From: Pseudonocardia sp. TRM90224
Lineage (GTDB): Bacteria > Actinomycetota > Actinomycetes > Mycobacteriales > Pseudonocardiaceae
Reading direction: 5' to 3'
Length of the DNA stretch: 64,000 bases
NCBI RefSeq assembly: GCF_021245725.1
Contig: NZ_JAJGSX010000019.1
Location: 62,001 to 126,000 of the forward strand
Part shown: one piece after another, positions 8,626 to 20,942 of the stretch
Position numbering within the stretch: the first letter of the stretch is position 1
How the letters are laid out: every line of letters begins with the position of its first letter
Notes under the pieces: generated by a model
What the model saw: only the letters and a program-made list of their open reading frames with translations
What the model was told of the DNA's origin: nothing
The model's database searches: none
Translations under genes and position numbers: made by a program

Positions 8626-9657
8626 ATGAAGCTCTCGAGCCAGCTCAGCTACGGCGCCGACCCCGTCAGCAACGCAGAGTCCGTCGTCGAGCTGGAACGG
8701 GCCGGCCTCGACGCCATCTGGGTCGCGGAGGCGTACAGCTTCGACGCGGTGTCGATCATGGGCTACCTGGCGGCCCGCACGGAACGCGTGGAGATCGGCT
8801 CGGGCATCCTGCCGATCTACAGCCGCACCCCCGCCTTGACCGCGATGACCGCCGCCGGGCTCGACGCGCTCTCGGGAGGCCGCTTCAACCTCGGGCTCGG
8901 CGCGTCCGGACCGCAGGTGATCGAGGGCTTCCACGGCGTCCCGTACGACAAGCCGGTCGGCCGCACCCGGGAGATCATCGACATCTGCCGGCGGGTATGG
9001 CGCCGCGAGCGGCTCGAGAACGACGGCCTCTACCCGATCCCGCTGCCGGAGGGACAGGGCACCGGGCTCGGCAAGTCGCTGAAGCTGATCAACCACCCGG
9101 TGCGGGCCGACATCCCGATCTGGGTGGCCTCGCTCGGCGACAAGAACGTCGAGATGACGGCCGAGCTCGCCAACGGGTGGCTGCCGCACCTGCTGATCCC
9201 GGAGAAGACGCGTGACGTCTTCGGCGCGGCGCTCGACGCCGGCTTCGCCAAGCGCGCCCCCGAACTCGGTCCGTTGCAGATCACCGGCGGTGGAGTGCTC
9301 GCGCTCGAGGAGGAGATGTTCGAGCCGGCCCGCCAGCTGGCCCGCGCCATGTACGCGCTCTACATCGGCGGCATGGGCGCGCGCGGCCACAACTTCTACA
9401 ACACCGTCTTCGCCCGGCAGGGTTACGCCGACGAGGCGAAGCTCGTCCAGGACCTGTACCTCGACGGCAAGAAGGACGAGGCGGCCGCGGCGCTGCCCGA
9501 CGACTTCATCGACCGGATCACGCTCGTCGGTCCGGCGGGGCACATCAAGGAACGGATCGCCGCCCTCGGCGAGGCCGGGGTGACGCACCTGCACGTGACG
9601 CCCGTCAGTTCCGATGCTCCGAAGGTGATCTCGCAGGTCAAGGAATGGATCTCCTGA
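8626..9657 (+). CDS. LLM-class F420-dependent oxidoreductase (Rv3520c-like)
   Basis: 343-residue luciferase-like monooxygenase superfamily protein, (beta/alpha)8 barrel. Features include AGLDAIWVAEAYSFDAVSIM near residues 28-47, GSGILPIYSRTPALTAM near 65-81, and GGRFNLGLGASGPQVIEGFH near 88-107, the pattern of F420-dependent members close to Mycobacterium Rv3520c (the TIGR03559 type as I recall it). It should transfer hydride between reduced F420 and an unknown substrate. Single gene, ATG start after a short intergenic region. Confidence 0.87.
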   Translation: MKLSSQLSYGADPVSNAESVVELERAGLDAIWVAEAYSFDAVSIMGYLAARTERVEIGSGILPIYSRTPALTAMTAAGLDALSGGRFNLGLGASGPQVIEGFHGVPYDKPVGRTREIIDICRRVWRRERLENDGLYPIPLPEGQGTGLGKSLKLINHPVRADIPIWVASLGDKNVEMTAELANGWLPHLLIPEKTRDVFGAALDAGFAKRAPELGPLQITGGGVLALEEEMFEPARQLARAMYALYIGGMGARGHNFYNTVFARQGYADEAKLVQDLYLDGKKDEAAAALPDDFIDRITLVGPAGHIKERIAALGEAGVTHLHVTPVSSDAPKVISQVKEWIS

Positions 9658-9799
9658 CCAGATCACCGCAACGGAAACGGACGGTGAACAGCCGCAGGTA
9701 CCTGCGTACAGGTGATAACGGGACCCGCCTCACGTGACTCGACGTCACCACCTCACACTCTGAGGTGACCCGGTCCGTCACCACCTGTGGGAGCGTGAC

Positions 9800-10606
9800 T
9801 TGCAAGACCTCGCAATCGAGGCCGCGGACGAGCCTTTGCGCCCGGACCAGTACACGTTCGTCGAGACGCACGCCTGGTGGTTGGGCAGCTTCGGCAAGCA
9901 CAACCACCTGGCCGAACACCGGGTGCGGCAGTGGATACCGGCCCGCCCGGAACGCGAATGGTTGTTGGTCCGCGAGCTGACCGGAGAGCAGGAATGGCTC
10001 ACCGGATCGGCGGAGGAAGCGGCGGAAGAGGGGTACGACCCGCTCGCCGTCGGGCCGGTCGGGACGTTCCGCGCCGCGCACGGCGAGTTCGACCTCTCCG
10101 CCGATCCGGAGCTGACCGACGCCGATCACGTCGCCGACGCGTTCTGCGCCCCACCGGCGCCGCCGCGGCGCGGCAGCTGGCAGTCGCCGACGAAGGAGTT
10201 CTTCGCGCGGCTGCCGCTGGATCCGGTCGAGCTGCGCGAGCGGCTGCAGGACGACAACCCGGGCAGCTGGTTCGGCCCGTTCACCGCGGCGGTAACCGCG
10301 CTGCGCACGTGCCTCGTCCCGGCGGCGCTGCGCAGCGCGCTCTACCGGGCGCTGCGCGGCCTGCCCGCGGTGACATTGGCCACGGGTGTGCGCAACCTCG
10401 ACGGCCTGTCCTGCATCGCGCTCATCCACGACGCAGGCCGGACCCGGACCGAGCTGATGATCGACCCGCTGAACGGACAATTCGCCGGGGAGCGCGACAC
10501 CCTGCGGATGGACGCCCGATGCGGACTCGGCATCGGAGCGGTCATCAGCTCGACGGCGGTGGCAACCGCACCCGTCGACGCCCCCGGCCAGCTCCCGCTC
10601 CGCTGA
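9800..10606 (+). CDS. CU044_5270-like protein lacking the usual membrane anchor
   Basis: 268 residues. The core fits the actinobacterial CU044_5270 family: a start RPDQYTFVETHAWW, then FFARLPLDPVELRERLQDD, then AALRSALYRALRGLPAVTL, and a C-terminal TELMIDPLNGQFAGERDTL. Family members normally carry an N-terminal cytoplasmic part and one membrane helix before this core and follow a sigma-factor gene. Here both are missing: the frame closes with a stop at 9761 and only a TTG (9800, with GGGAG six bases upstream) can start it. Either a soluble variant or a 5'-truncated remnant. An inverted repeat (9744-9755/9761-9769) lies just upstream. Confidence 0.65.
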   Translation: MQDLAIEAADEPLRPDQYTFVETHAWWLGSFGKHNHLAEHRVRQWIPARPEREWLLVRELTGEQEWLTGSAEEAAEEGYDPLAVGPVGTFRAAHGEFDLSADPELTDADHVADAFCAPPAPPRRGSWQSPTKEFFARLPLDPVELRERLQDDNPGSWFGPFTAAVTALRTCLVPAALRSALYRALRGLPAVTLATGVRNLDGLSCIALIHDAGRTRTELMIDPLNGQFAGERDTLRMDARCGLGIGAVISSTAVATAPVDAPGQLPLR

Positions 10607-10661
10607 GCACGCCCCCGCACCGCGCAGGCCTGGGCCGGAGCGCGGTACCAGCGCGCGAGCG

Positions 10662-10689
10662 CGAGGACTAACCTGCGAGGTAGTCCTCG
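10662..10689 (+). promoter_or_regulatory. Hairpin/operator upstream of kgd
   Basis: CGAGGACTA(A)CCT, GCG, AGGTAGTCCTCG: arms 10662-10674 and 10678-10689 pair over 12 bases with one bulged A and a 3-base loop, 32 bp before the kgd GTG. No T run follows, so a 5'-UTR structure or operator is as likely as a terminator. Confidence 0.5.
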
Positions 10690-10720
10690 GCGATGCGATC
10701 CGATCAAGGCGGTCCACAGC

Positions 10721-14542
<3,822 letters not shown>

Positions 14543-14598
14543 GGCACCCCCGCGGGGGCGTGGCGCGTCGTTGAGCGGATCGTGGTGCTGGCCGACTT

Positions 14599-14638
14599 GC
14601 GGGTGCTGACGGCTGTCGAGGCAACCGTCAGCACCCGC
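14599..14638. terminator. Inverted repeat family C, copy 1 (bidirectional terminator-like)
   Basis: GCGGGTGCTGACGG (14599-14612) and CCGTCAGCACCCGC (14625-14638) form a perfect 14-bp stem with a 12-base loop, between convergent kgd and a TetR gene. A short GC hairpin (14549-14560) also lies right after the kgd stop. Confidence 0.8.
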
Positions 14639-14653
14639 TACTCAGGAGTTGCC

Positions 14654-15292
14654 TCACGTCTTCTTCGTCCACCGGTCCTTGAACTCGCCGGGCTGCGGTG
14701 CCGGGCCGGGGAGCGGCTCGTGCTGCGGTGGCGTGCGCAGTGAGCTGAGCACCAGCGCGACGTACCGCGACCGCAGCTCCTCCGTCCGCGCGTCGCCGCC
14801 CCTGCGCACCGAGGACAGCTGCTCGAAGAGCATGCCCAGGTCGGTCGCGTAGACGTCGGTGCGCAGCACACCGGCTTCGTGCGCGCGGTCCACGATGGCG
14901 TTGACCAGCTCGTCGGACCGCATCGCGAGCGCGTACAGCTCGGGGGTCGGCGCGAACGCGCCGGCCAGCGAGATCGTCAGCGCGTGGGTGTCGGCGACGA
15001 CCACTCCCCGGAAGAACTCCGCGAACGTGCCCCACGGGTCGCGGTCGCTCGCCACCGCGGCTTCCGCGATCGCGTTGTAGGCCTCCAACCCGTCGGCGCA
15101 CAGCTTGCGCAGCATGTCCTCCTTGCTGCCGTATCGGCGGTAGAGGGCGCTGATCCCGACGCCCGCGCGCTCGGCGACGGCGGCGATCGGCGCACCCGGA
15201 TCGGCCACGAAGACGTCTCGGGCCGCTTTCAGTATCAGCTCGTCGTTGCGGGCCGCCTGTGCGCGGCGGCCGCTCATCGGCGCGGTTGGCAT
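14654..15292 (-). CDS. TetR family regulator of the adjacent efflux pump
   Basis: 212-residue repressor. N-terminal helix-turn-helix at about residues 10-60 (PIAAVAERAGVGISALYRRYGS), C-terminal helical effector domain. It faces a DHA2-type transporter gene; the shared region (15310-15358) has a strong promoter with inverted repeats inside and after the -35/-10 spacer, so the classic drug-responsive repressor/pump pair is likely. ATG at 15292 chosen (GGGA four bases upstream); GTG at 15301 is an alternative. Confidence 0.9.
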   Translation of the reverse strand: MPTAPMSGRRAQAARNDELILKAARDVFVADPGAPIAAVAERAGVGISALYRRYGSKEDMLRKLCADGLEAYNAIAEAAVASDRDPWGTFAEFFRGVVVADTHALTISLAGAFAPTPELYALAMRSDELVNAIVDRAHEAGVLRTDVYATDLGMLFEQLSSVRRGGDARTEELRSRYVALVLSSLRTPPQHEPLPGPAPQPGEFKDRWTKKT

Positions 15293-15309
15293 GTTTCCCA
15301 CTCTATCAC

Positions 15310-15358
15310 TTGACCGGAACGTTCCGTTCCGCTACCTTGAAAGGGAACAGTTCGTTCC
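15310..15358 (+). promoter_or_regulatory. Efflux-pump promoter with embedded TetR operators
   Basis: -35 TTGACC (15310-15315) and -10 TACCTT (15333-15338) are 17 bp apart. Palindrome CGGAACGTTCCG (15315-15326) fills the spacer and GGAAC-5-GTTCC (15344-15358) follows the -10. Repressor binding at the first would block RNA polymerase directly. Confidence 0.75.
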
Positions 15359-15379
15359 GTTCCAAAGAGGAGATGTTCG

Positions 15380-16846
15380 ATGACCGCAACGCTCGACCGG
15401 CCGCTTCTGGTAGCTCCCCCGGCAGCACCCGCAGGGCCGACCCGCTCGGCGTGGCTCGGCTTCTCCGCGGTCATCGGCTCCGCGCTGATGAACCTGCTCG
15501 ACTCGACGGTCGTCAGCGTCGCCGCCCCCGCGATCCGCGAGGAGCTCGGCGGTTCCTACGCGACGATGCAGTGGACGACCGCCGGCTACACGCTCGCGCT
15601 CGCGGTGCTCCTGATCGTCGGCGGCCGGCTGGGCGACATGTTCGGCCGCCGCCGGATGCTGGTCATCGGGACGCTCGGCTTCACCGCCGTCTCGCTGCTC
15701 TGCGCGATGTCGTGGACGCCCGAGATGCTCGCCGCGGGCCGGGTCGCGCAGGGCGCGTTCGCGGCGCTGATGCTCCCGCAGGGCTTCGGCCTCATCCGCG
15801 ACGTCTTCCCCGGCGCGCAGATGGCCAAGCCGCTGGCGGCGTTCGGCCCGGTGATGGGCGCCGGCGCCGTCCTCGGCCCGATCGTCGGCGGGCTGCTGCT
15901 CGACGCCGACATCCTGGGCACGGGCTGGCGGATGATCTTCCTGATCAACCTTCCGATCGGCCTGCTGACGGCGCTGCTCGCGATCAAGCACCTCCCCTCG
16001 GTCGCCCCCACCGCGGCCGGCACCCGGCTCGACGTGCCCAGCATCCTGCTCTCCGCCGTCGGCACCGTCCTGCTGATCCTGCCCCTGGTGCAGGGCCACG
16101 AGCTGCACTGGCCGGTGTGGACGTGGATCGCGATGGCCGCCTCGGTGCCCGTGTTCGTCGCCTTCGCCCGCCGCCAGCGCCACCTCGCCGCCACCGGCCG
16201 CACCCCGCTGGTCGAGCCCAGCCTCGCCGGCAAGCGCTCCTACGTCGCCGGTGTCGGCTTCGCGACGATCTTCTTCGCCGCGATGGGCGCGATGTTCACG
16301 GTCGGCATGATGCTGCAGATGGGCCTCGGATTCTCGCCCATCGGCGCGAGCCTGATCATGACGCCCTGGGCGTTCGGTGCGATGGTCGGGTCGGTCGTCT
16401 CCGGCGTGCTGATGGCACGGTTCGGCCGCTCGCTGCTGCACGTCGGCCTCACTCTGATGGGTGCGGGTGTCGCGGGGCTGTACTTCGTCTACGAGACCGT
16501 GGGTGTCGAGCTCGGCTTCGGGACGCTCGCGCTGCCGCTGCTCCTCGGCGGGACGGGCATGGGGATGATCTTCGTGCCGCTTTTCGACATCGTGCTCGGC
16601 GGCGTGAGCGACCGTGAGGTCGGCTCGGCGACGGGAGCGCTCGGCGCGATCGAGCAGCTGGGCGTGACCCTGGGCATCGCCATCCTCGGCACCGTGTTCT
16701 TTGCGACCGTCGGCTCGACGCCCACCGCCCAGACCGCCGTCGAGGCCGGCAGCGTCACGGCGCTGGTCACGGTCGGGCTGATCGTGGTGGCGTTCGTGCT
16801 CGGGTTCGCGCTGCCCCGCAGGGCTCGGGCCGGCGGCCACGGCTGA
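15380..16846 (+). CDS. DHA2 (EmrB/QacA-type) MFS drug transporter
   Basis: 488-residue inner-membrane H+ antiporter with about 14 hydrophobic segments. Family signatures: MNLLDSTVVSVAAPAIREEL in helix 1 (about residues 37-56), MQWTTAGYTLALAVLLIVGG with GRLGDMFGRRRML in the helix 2-3 loop, and GPVMGAGAVLGPIVGG in helix 5 (motif C of antiporters). Probably exports drugs or toxic metabolites. The ATG at 15380 follows AGAGGAG. It is divergent from its TetR repressor and ends before a strong hairpin terminator. Confidence 0.93.
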   Translation: MTATLDRPLLVAPPAAPAGPTRSAWLGFSAVIGSALMNLLDSTVVSVAAPAIREELGGSYATMQWTTAGYTLALAVLLIVGGRLGDMFGRRRMLVIGTLGFTAVSLLCAMSWTPEMLAAGRVAQGAFAALMLPQGFGLIRDVFPGAQMAKPLAAFGPVMGAGAVLGPIVGGLLLDADILGTGWRMIFLINLPIGLLTALLAIKHLPSVAPTAAGTRLDVPSILLSAVGTVLLILPLVQGHELHWPVWTWIAMAASVPVFVAFARRQRHLAATGRTPLVEPSLAGKRSYVAGVGFATIFFAAMGAMFTVGMMLQMGLGFSPIGASLIMTPWAFGAMVGSVVSGVLMARFGRSLLHVGLTLMGAGVAGLYFVYETVGVELGFGTLALPLLLGGTGMGMIFVPLFDIVLGGVSDREVGSATGALGAIEQLGVTLGIAILGTVFFATVGSTPTAQTAVEAGSVTALVTVGLIVVAFVLGFALPRRARAGGHG

Positions 16847-16864
16847 CCCGCTCCCGCTCCTCCG

Positions 16865-16900
16865 GCCGGGCCGGACGGCGAACTCGCCGTCCGGCCCGGC
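16865..16900 (+). terminator. Rho-independent-type hairpin after the MFS gene
   Basis: Perfect 17-bp stem: 16865-16881 pairs with 16884-16900, loop of two bases (AC), followed by CTTCGT. It lies 19 bp after the MFS stop codon. Confidence 0.8.
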
Positions 16901-16945
16901 TTCGTGGTTACCGGGGTGTGCCAGGAAAGCCGGGGGGTGGCTGGG

Positions 16946-17004
16946 GAGGGCAGGAAAGCCACTTTGCTGCCCTCTGAGGGCCGGAAAGTGGCTTTCCTGC
17001 CCTC
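16946..17004. repeat. Inverted repeat family A, copy 3
   Basis: GAGGGCAGGAAAGCCACTTT (16946-16965) pairs perfectly with 16985-17004 over 20 bases. It lies between the MFS gene and a small DUF6104 gene, in tandem orientation and beyond the MFS terminator. Confidence 0.88.
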
Positions 17005-17070
17005 TCGTGCGGAACGCACGCATCCCCCCGACCACCTGAGCGCCACGGACCGGTCCACTACCCTCACCCC

Positions 17071-17244
17071 GTGTACTTCACCGACCGCGGAATCGAGGAG
17101 CTCGCCGACCGCCGGGGCGAGGAGCAGGTCAGCGTCCTGTGGCTGGCCGACCGGTTGCGCGCGTTCGTCGACGCGAACCCGCAGTTCGAGGACGCCGTCG
17201 AGCGGCTGGCGAGCTTCCTCGCCCGCGACGACGAGTCGGAGTAG
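17071..17244 (+). CDS. DUF6104 small protein
   Basis: 57-residue acidic soluble protein, with N-terminus VYFTDRGIEELADRRGEEQV and core WLADRLRAFVDANPQFEDAV followed by ERLASFLARDD. This closely matches the short actinobacterial DUF6104 family (about 57 aa, starting MYFTDRGIEEL), function unknown. GTG start at 17071. It is missed by length cut-offs because it is so short. It stands alone between a family A repeat and another tiny gene. Confidence 0.85.
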   Translation: MYFTDRGIEELADRRGEEQVSVLWLADRLRAFVDANPQFEDAVERLASFLARDDESE

Positions 17245-17357
17245 CACCACCCACGTAGAGCTTTCCGTGGTGGCTCCGTGCCGAGCACGGATGTCCGGGA
17301 CGCCCTGGCGGCCGATCCTTAGAACCATCAGGAACACCGGTTCTCAAGGAGACCACG

Positions 17358-17537
17358 ATGTACGCAGACTTCACCGCCGCGATCGCCGCCCAGCGGACCC
17401 AGACCTTCCTCGCCGAGGCCGCGACCCACCGCCTGGTCACCGAGGCCCGTGCGGCGCGCCGCGCCCGGCGTGCCCTCGCGAGCGTCGTGGCCGGCACGGT
17501 CCGCCGGGCCGCCCGCCCCGCGGCCGCCTGTGCGTGA
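17358..17537 (+). CDS. Small basic Ala/Arg-rich protein (59 aa)
   Basis: 59 residues: MYADFTAAIAAQRTQTFLAE, then a basic stretch (ARAARRARRALASVV and RRAARPAAACA). Probably one or two amphipathic helices; no family recognised. The ATG at 17358 has a near-perfect AAGGAG seven bases upstream, and an imperfect inverted repeat (AGAACC...GGTTCT, about 17320-17344) precedes it, which support a real regulated gene. It ends 3 bp from the convergent coiled-coil gene. Some actinobacterial small proteins of this look are stress-induced, but nothing specific can be claimed. Confidence 0.65.
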   Translation: MYADFTAAIAAQRTQTFLAEAATHRLVTEARAARRARRALASVVAGTVRRAARPAAACA

Positions 17538-17540
17538 GGG

Positions 17541-17930
17541 TCAGCGGCCCGGCAGGCCGAACCTCCTGCGCACGGCCGCCCGCAGTTCCTCGGCGCGGAC
17601 CTCCACCTCCGCGTCGCACGCGTCGATGTCCGCCCCGGCCGCCGAACGGTCGGGGCCGGGCATCGGGCGCAGCTTCAACCACGACTCCACCCAGAGCGCC
17701 TCGAGCGCCGACTCCCAGTTCACGTCCACGCCGTAGCGCGTGAGTGCGGCCCGCTCCGCCGTCTCCTGCAGCCGCGCGTCGATCTCCACGAGCCGCGCCG
17801 CCAACTCCGCCGCCCGCTCCCTGTCCCGCTCGCGCAGCTCGTCCGCCGCAGCGGTGATGCCGGCGACGATCTCCTTGTACCGCCGCCCCGCACTGCTGGG
17901 CGTCGGAGGGCGCTTGACGAAGTCGGTCAC
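17541..17930 (-). CDS. Coiled-coil accessory protein of the EccC-like operon
   Basis: 129-residue soluble protein, last gene of a four-gene operon. A long charged helical stretch (RRYKEIVAGITAAADELRERD onward, about residues 16-62) suggests a coiled coil; the second half has WESALEALWVESWLKLRPMP and another helix. No recognised domain. Its GTG at 17930 overlaps the TGA of the ATPase gene (GTGA), so production is coupled to the ATPase and a physical partnership is likely. Function unknown. Confidence 0.8.
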   Translation of the reverse strand: MTDFVKRPPTPSSAGRRYKEIVAGITAAADELRERDRERAAELAARLVEIDARLQETAERAALTRYGVDVNWESALEALWVESWLKLRPMPGPDRSAAGADIDACDAEVEVRAEELRAAVRRRFGLPGR

Positions 17931-20671
17931 GGCCCCTCCTCCAGCGACGGCACGATGACGACCTCCGGCATGGCGTGCTGCGCGCGGTCGAAGAAGAGCC
18001 CACGCCCCGCCCGCGGCGACCAGTTGACCAGCATTCCCGGCGCGAGCGCACCCAGCTCGGAGCCCTGGACGTCGAGCGCGACCCACGCGCCCAGGTCGTC
18101 GACCGAGGCGCTCAGCGAGAGCAGCGCCTTCAACCGCTGCACGCTGCGCCACCAGCCGAGCACGTGCACACCCGTCTCGGGGCCGAATCGCAGCACCTTC
18201 CGCAGCGCCTCGGTGCCTTCGCGCTCCAGCACGGTGTCGGCGGCGTCCGCGGCGTAGAGCACCGCGACGAGCGGGCGCCGCTCCCCGCCCGCCAGCCGCC
18301 CGGTCACCTCGGCCGCGAGCGCGTCGAGCCGTGCCCGGAACCCGTCGAGCGCCACCGTCTCCGGCGCGTGCCCCGCCGCCGTCATCGCCGCGGCGACCCG
18401 CGCCGCGGGCTCGGCGGCCTCCGCGACCAGCGGCGCGAGCACGACGTCGACCGATCCCGGCGCGAACTGCCCGGCCAGCGACGTCGCCGCGGCACCGAGC
18501 ACGCGCACGGCGTCGCCGCCGAGCGTCGCGAGCACGCCGACGTTGCGCCCCGGGACCGGTGGCAGCCGGACGGTCGCCGCGCTGCCGGCCACGTTGATGC
18601 ACTGCCCGACCAGCGCCAGCGGCACCCCGTCGGCGGGTGCGGAGCGGTCACCGAGCAGCTCGGCGAGCCGCGGCGCCCTGCTGCCGTCGAAGAGCCGTGG
18701 CTGCTCGTGCCCGCCCGCGTGCTGCTCGTGCAGCACCCGCTGCACCTCGTCGACGGAACCGCGGCCGGTTGCGTCGGGGATGCGGACGATCTCGTTGCCG
18801 TGCTTGATGCCCGACTCGTGGTTGAGCACGGCGTGCCAGCGCGGCAGGTCGAGCGTGGCGTCGTTCAGCTCGGCGAGCACACGCCGCGCCCGCGGCAGCG
18901 CGATGCGCAGCACGAACTGCTCGAAGATCGCCGGACGGCCCCAGAACGCCTCGATGCCGGAGACGTCCTGGCTGGCCAGCACGAGGTGGATGCCCTGCGA
19001 GCGGCCGCGTCGCGCCACGTCCTCCAGCAGGAGGGTGGCCGCCTTCGTGACGGAGTCGCGCTCGGCGAACAGGTACTGGAACTCGTCGATCACGGCGACG
19101 ATCCGCGGCCAGCGCCCCTCCGGGTCGGCGGCGCGCAGCTCCTCCAGCTTGGTCACCTCGTGCGCCTTCGCGGCCTCCGCGCGGCGGCGCATCTCGTCGG
19201 CGAGGAACTGCAGCAGCGCCAGGCCGAACTCGCGATCGGTGTTGATGTTGACCCCGACCAGCCGGGCGTGCGGGAGCCACGTCGGGTCGCGCCGGCCGGG
19301 CGCGAACTGGGCGAAGGAGACGCCCTCCTTGAAGTCGAGGAGGTAGAACTCCAGCTCGTCGGGGTCGTACCGGACCGCCATCGAGCTGATCATCGTGAGC
19401 AGGAAGTTGGTCTTGCCCGAGCCGCTGGGCCCGCCGATCAGCGCGTGCGGCGACGCGTCGGCGAGCGCCATCTCGTGCGGGAGCCCGTCGGAGAACCCGA
19501 CGGGGGCGTGCAGGCCCGCGACCGAGCGCGACCGGCCCCACTGCTCCGCGGCCGGCAGCAGGTCGCGGAAGGTGCCGACCCGGCTGCGCCACCGCTCGTG
19601 CTCGTCGGCGATGGCGTGGCTGGCCGTGGTCGCCGCGGCCGTCGGCAGCGGCGGGTCGAGCTCGATCGCGACGTGCGGGCCGGTCATCGAGGAGAGCACC
19701 GGCTGGCCCTCGCGCAGCTGCACCGTCTCGACGGGAGCGTTCACCGTCAACGGGACGTCGAGCAGCATCAGCTGGATCCCGCAGGCCAGCCCGTCGCGCG
19801 CGACCCGCTGCAGCTGGCGCTGGTCGTCGTCGCGCAGCGCCTGCCGGTTGCCCATCAGCACCGCGACGATCCACGGCTCGGTGCGCACGCCGGTCGCGGC
19901 GGCGAGCGCCTGCAGCGACGGCTGGCCGTCGACGAGAACGCGCGTGTGCACCCTGCGGATCCGGTCGGAGAGCTCCTCCAGCAGCTGCGGGAGCATGCCG
20001 GGGTCGTGCACGGTGAGCAGGCCGGTGCGGGTGAGCGGGTAGAGCCCCGGCAGCGCACCGGTGAACCGGCCGACGTCCCAGACGTGCAGCGCGACCATGC
20101 CGGGCCGGAAGTACGTCATCACCCGCAGCAGCAGGCCCTCGACCAGTTCCTCGGCGCGCTCGCGCCGCTCGTGGTCGGAGGTCAGCTGCAGGTGCGACTC
20201 GTCCAGCAACGGCACCGCGACGTCGAACCCGGGCCCGTTGCCGCCGATGCGACCCGTCCCGATCCGCCAGAGCGACGGCACCGGGCCGCTGCCGTCGACC
20301 TTGCCCTGCTGCCCGAGCCAGTCGACGCCGGTGCTGCCGGCCACGTCGGGCGCGGTCTCCGCGAGCAGCGAAGCGACCCGCGCCGGGCCGCTCTGCTGCC
20401 AGCCGGCGAACGCCGCTGTGTGGTCGGCCACGACCCGCGCGACCACGTCGGCCAGCTGCGGGTTGTCGAGCAGCTGCCGCATGCCGGGGTCGGCGCGGGC
20501 TGCGTCGAGGCCCTGCTCCCGCAACCACATCTCGACGAGCGTCTCGACGTGCGCACGCACGGCGGTGTCCCGCGCGCTCTCCGCGGCGCCCAGCGCGGTG
20601 GCGATCGCGTCGCAAAGGGCGTCGAAGGCCGCGGAGATGCGCTGCTGCCTGCGGCTCGGCCCCCGCGCCAC
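17927..20671 (-). CDS. Soluble FtsK/SpoIIIE-EccC-like ATPase with three RecA-like modules
   Basis: 914 residues with no membrane segment. N-terminal helical region (1-110). Module 1 (about 150-345) has the fold pattern of an FtsK-type ATPase (LHVWDVGRF..., PQLLEELSDRIRRVHTRVLV, WIVAVLMGN) but no Walker A. Module 2 (about 385-650) is intact: Walker A GGPSGSGKTN at 413-422, DFKEGVSF at 446-453, Walker B IVAVIDEF at 524-531, GIHLVLASQD near 560. Module 3 (about 680-905) is again degenerate. Three modules with degenerate ones recall EccC of type VII secretion, but the membrane anchor is absent. It follows two WXG100-sized helical proteins with 6-bp spacing. GTG start. Role unknown. Confidence 0.85.
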   Translation of the reverse strand: MARGPSRRQQRISAAFDALCDAIATALGAAESARDTAVRAHVETLVEMWLREQGLDAARADPGMRQLLDNPQLADVVARVVADHTAAFAGWQQSGPARVASLLAETAPDVAGSTGVDWLGQQGKVDGSGPVPSLWRIGTGRIGGNGPGFDVAVPLLDESHLQLTSDHERRERAEELVEGLLLRVMTYFRPGMVALHVWDVGRFTGALPGLYPLTRTGLLTVHDPGMLPQLLEELSDRIRRVHTRVLVDGQPSLQALAAATGVRTEPWIVAVLMGNRQALRDDDQRQLQRVARDGLACGIQLMLLDVPLTVNAPVETVQLREGQPVLSSMTGPHVAIELDPPLPTAAATTASHAIADEHERWRSRVGTFRDLLPAAEQWGRSRSVAGLHAPVGFSDGLPHEMALADASPHALIGGPSGSGKTNFLLTMISSMAVRYDPDELEFYLLDFKEGVSFAQFAPGRRDPTWLPHARLVGVNINTDREFGLALLQFLADEMRRRAEAAKAHEVTKLEELRAADPEGRWPRIVAVIDEFQYLFAERDSVTKAATLLLEDVARRGRSQGIHLVLASQDVSGIEAFWGRPAIFEQFVLRIALPRARRVLAELNDATLDLPRWHAVLNHESGIKHGNEIVRIPDATGRGSVDEVQRVLHEQHAGGHEQPRLFDGSRAPRLAELLGDRSAPADGVPLALVGQCINVAGSAATVRLPPVPGRNVGVLATLGGDAVRVLGAAATSLAGQFAPGSVDVVLAPLVAEAAEPAARVAAAMTAAGHAPETVALDGFRARLDALAAEVTGRLAGGERRPLVAVLYAADAADTVLEREGTEALRKVLRFGPETGVHVLGWWRSVQRLKALLSLSASVDDLGAWVALDVQGSELGALAPGMLVNWSPRAGRGLFFDRAQHAMPEVVIVPSLEEGP

Positions 20672-20677
20672 GACGTC

Positions 20678-20932
20678 CTACAGCCGCGCGTCGATGTCGG
20701 CGATGGCCGTGGCGCAGCCGCTGACCAGCGTGATGCCGCGTTCGAGCTCGTCGGCGGCGCGGCGCAGCTCGTCGGGCAGCAGTTTCTCGGAGTGCTGCCC
20801 GTCGAGCTCGGTCAGCACCGCGACGGCGTCGGCGATGCGCGCCCTGGCCAGCCCCGCGTGCTGCTGCGCGCTGCCGATCTGCTCGGCAACCCCGGCGAGC
20901 GCGTGGCGGACCTCGCCCAGTGAATCGGTCAC
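20678..20932 (-). CDS. Small helical protein B (84 aa), WXG100-sized
   Basis: 84 residues, predicted all-helical with two long helices broken near the middle (QHSEKLLPDELRRAADELER). It lacks a WXG motif but has the size and heptad-like pattern of Esx/WXG100 or DUF6244-like actinobacterial proteins (the last name is a guess). GTG at 20932, 10 bp after the upstream gene and 6 bp before the ATPase gene, so translation is coupled. Shares overall pattern with the 86-aa protein before it, suggesting paralogues that may form a heterodimer. Confidence 0.78.
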   Translation of the reverse strand: MTDSLGEVRHALAGVAEQIGSAQQHAGLARARIADAVAVLTELDGQHSEKLLPDELRRAADELERGITLVSGCATAIADIDARL

Positions 20933-20942
20933 GGTGTCGCGC

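Noticed and set aside
16916..16945. A second degenerate family A half-copy next to copy 3
   Set aside because: GGAAAGCC is present but lacks the matching arm and extended similarity, so chance is sufficient.
17975..20923. 982-codon open frame opposite the EccC-like ATPase
   Set aside because: Antisense shadow with no recognisable domain; it covers three real genes on the other strand.
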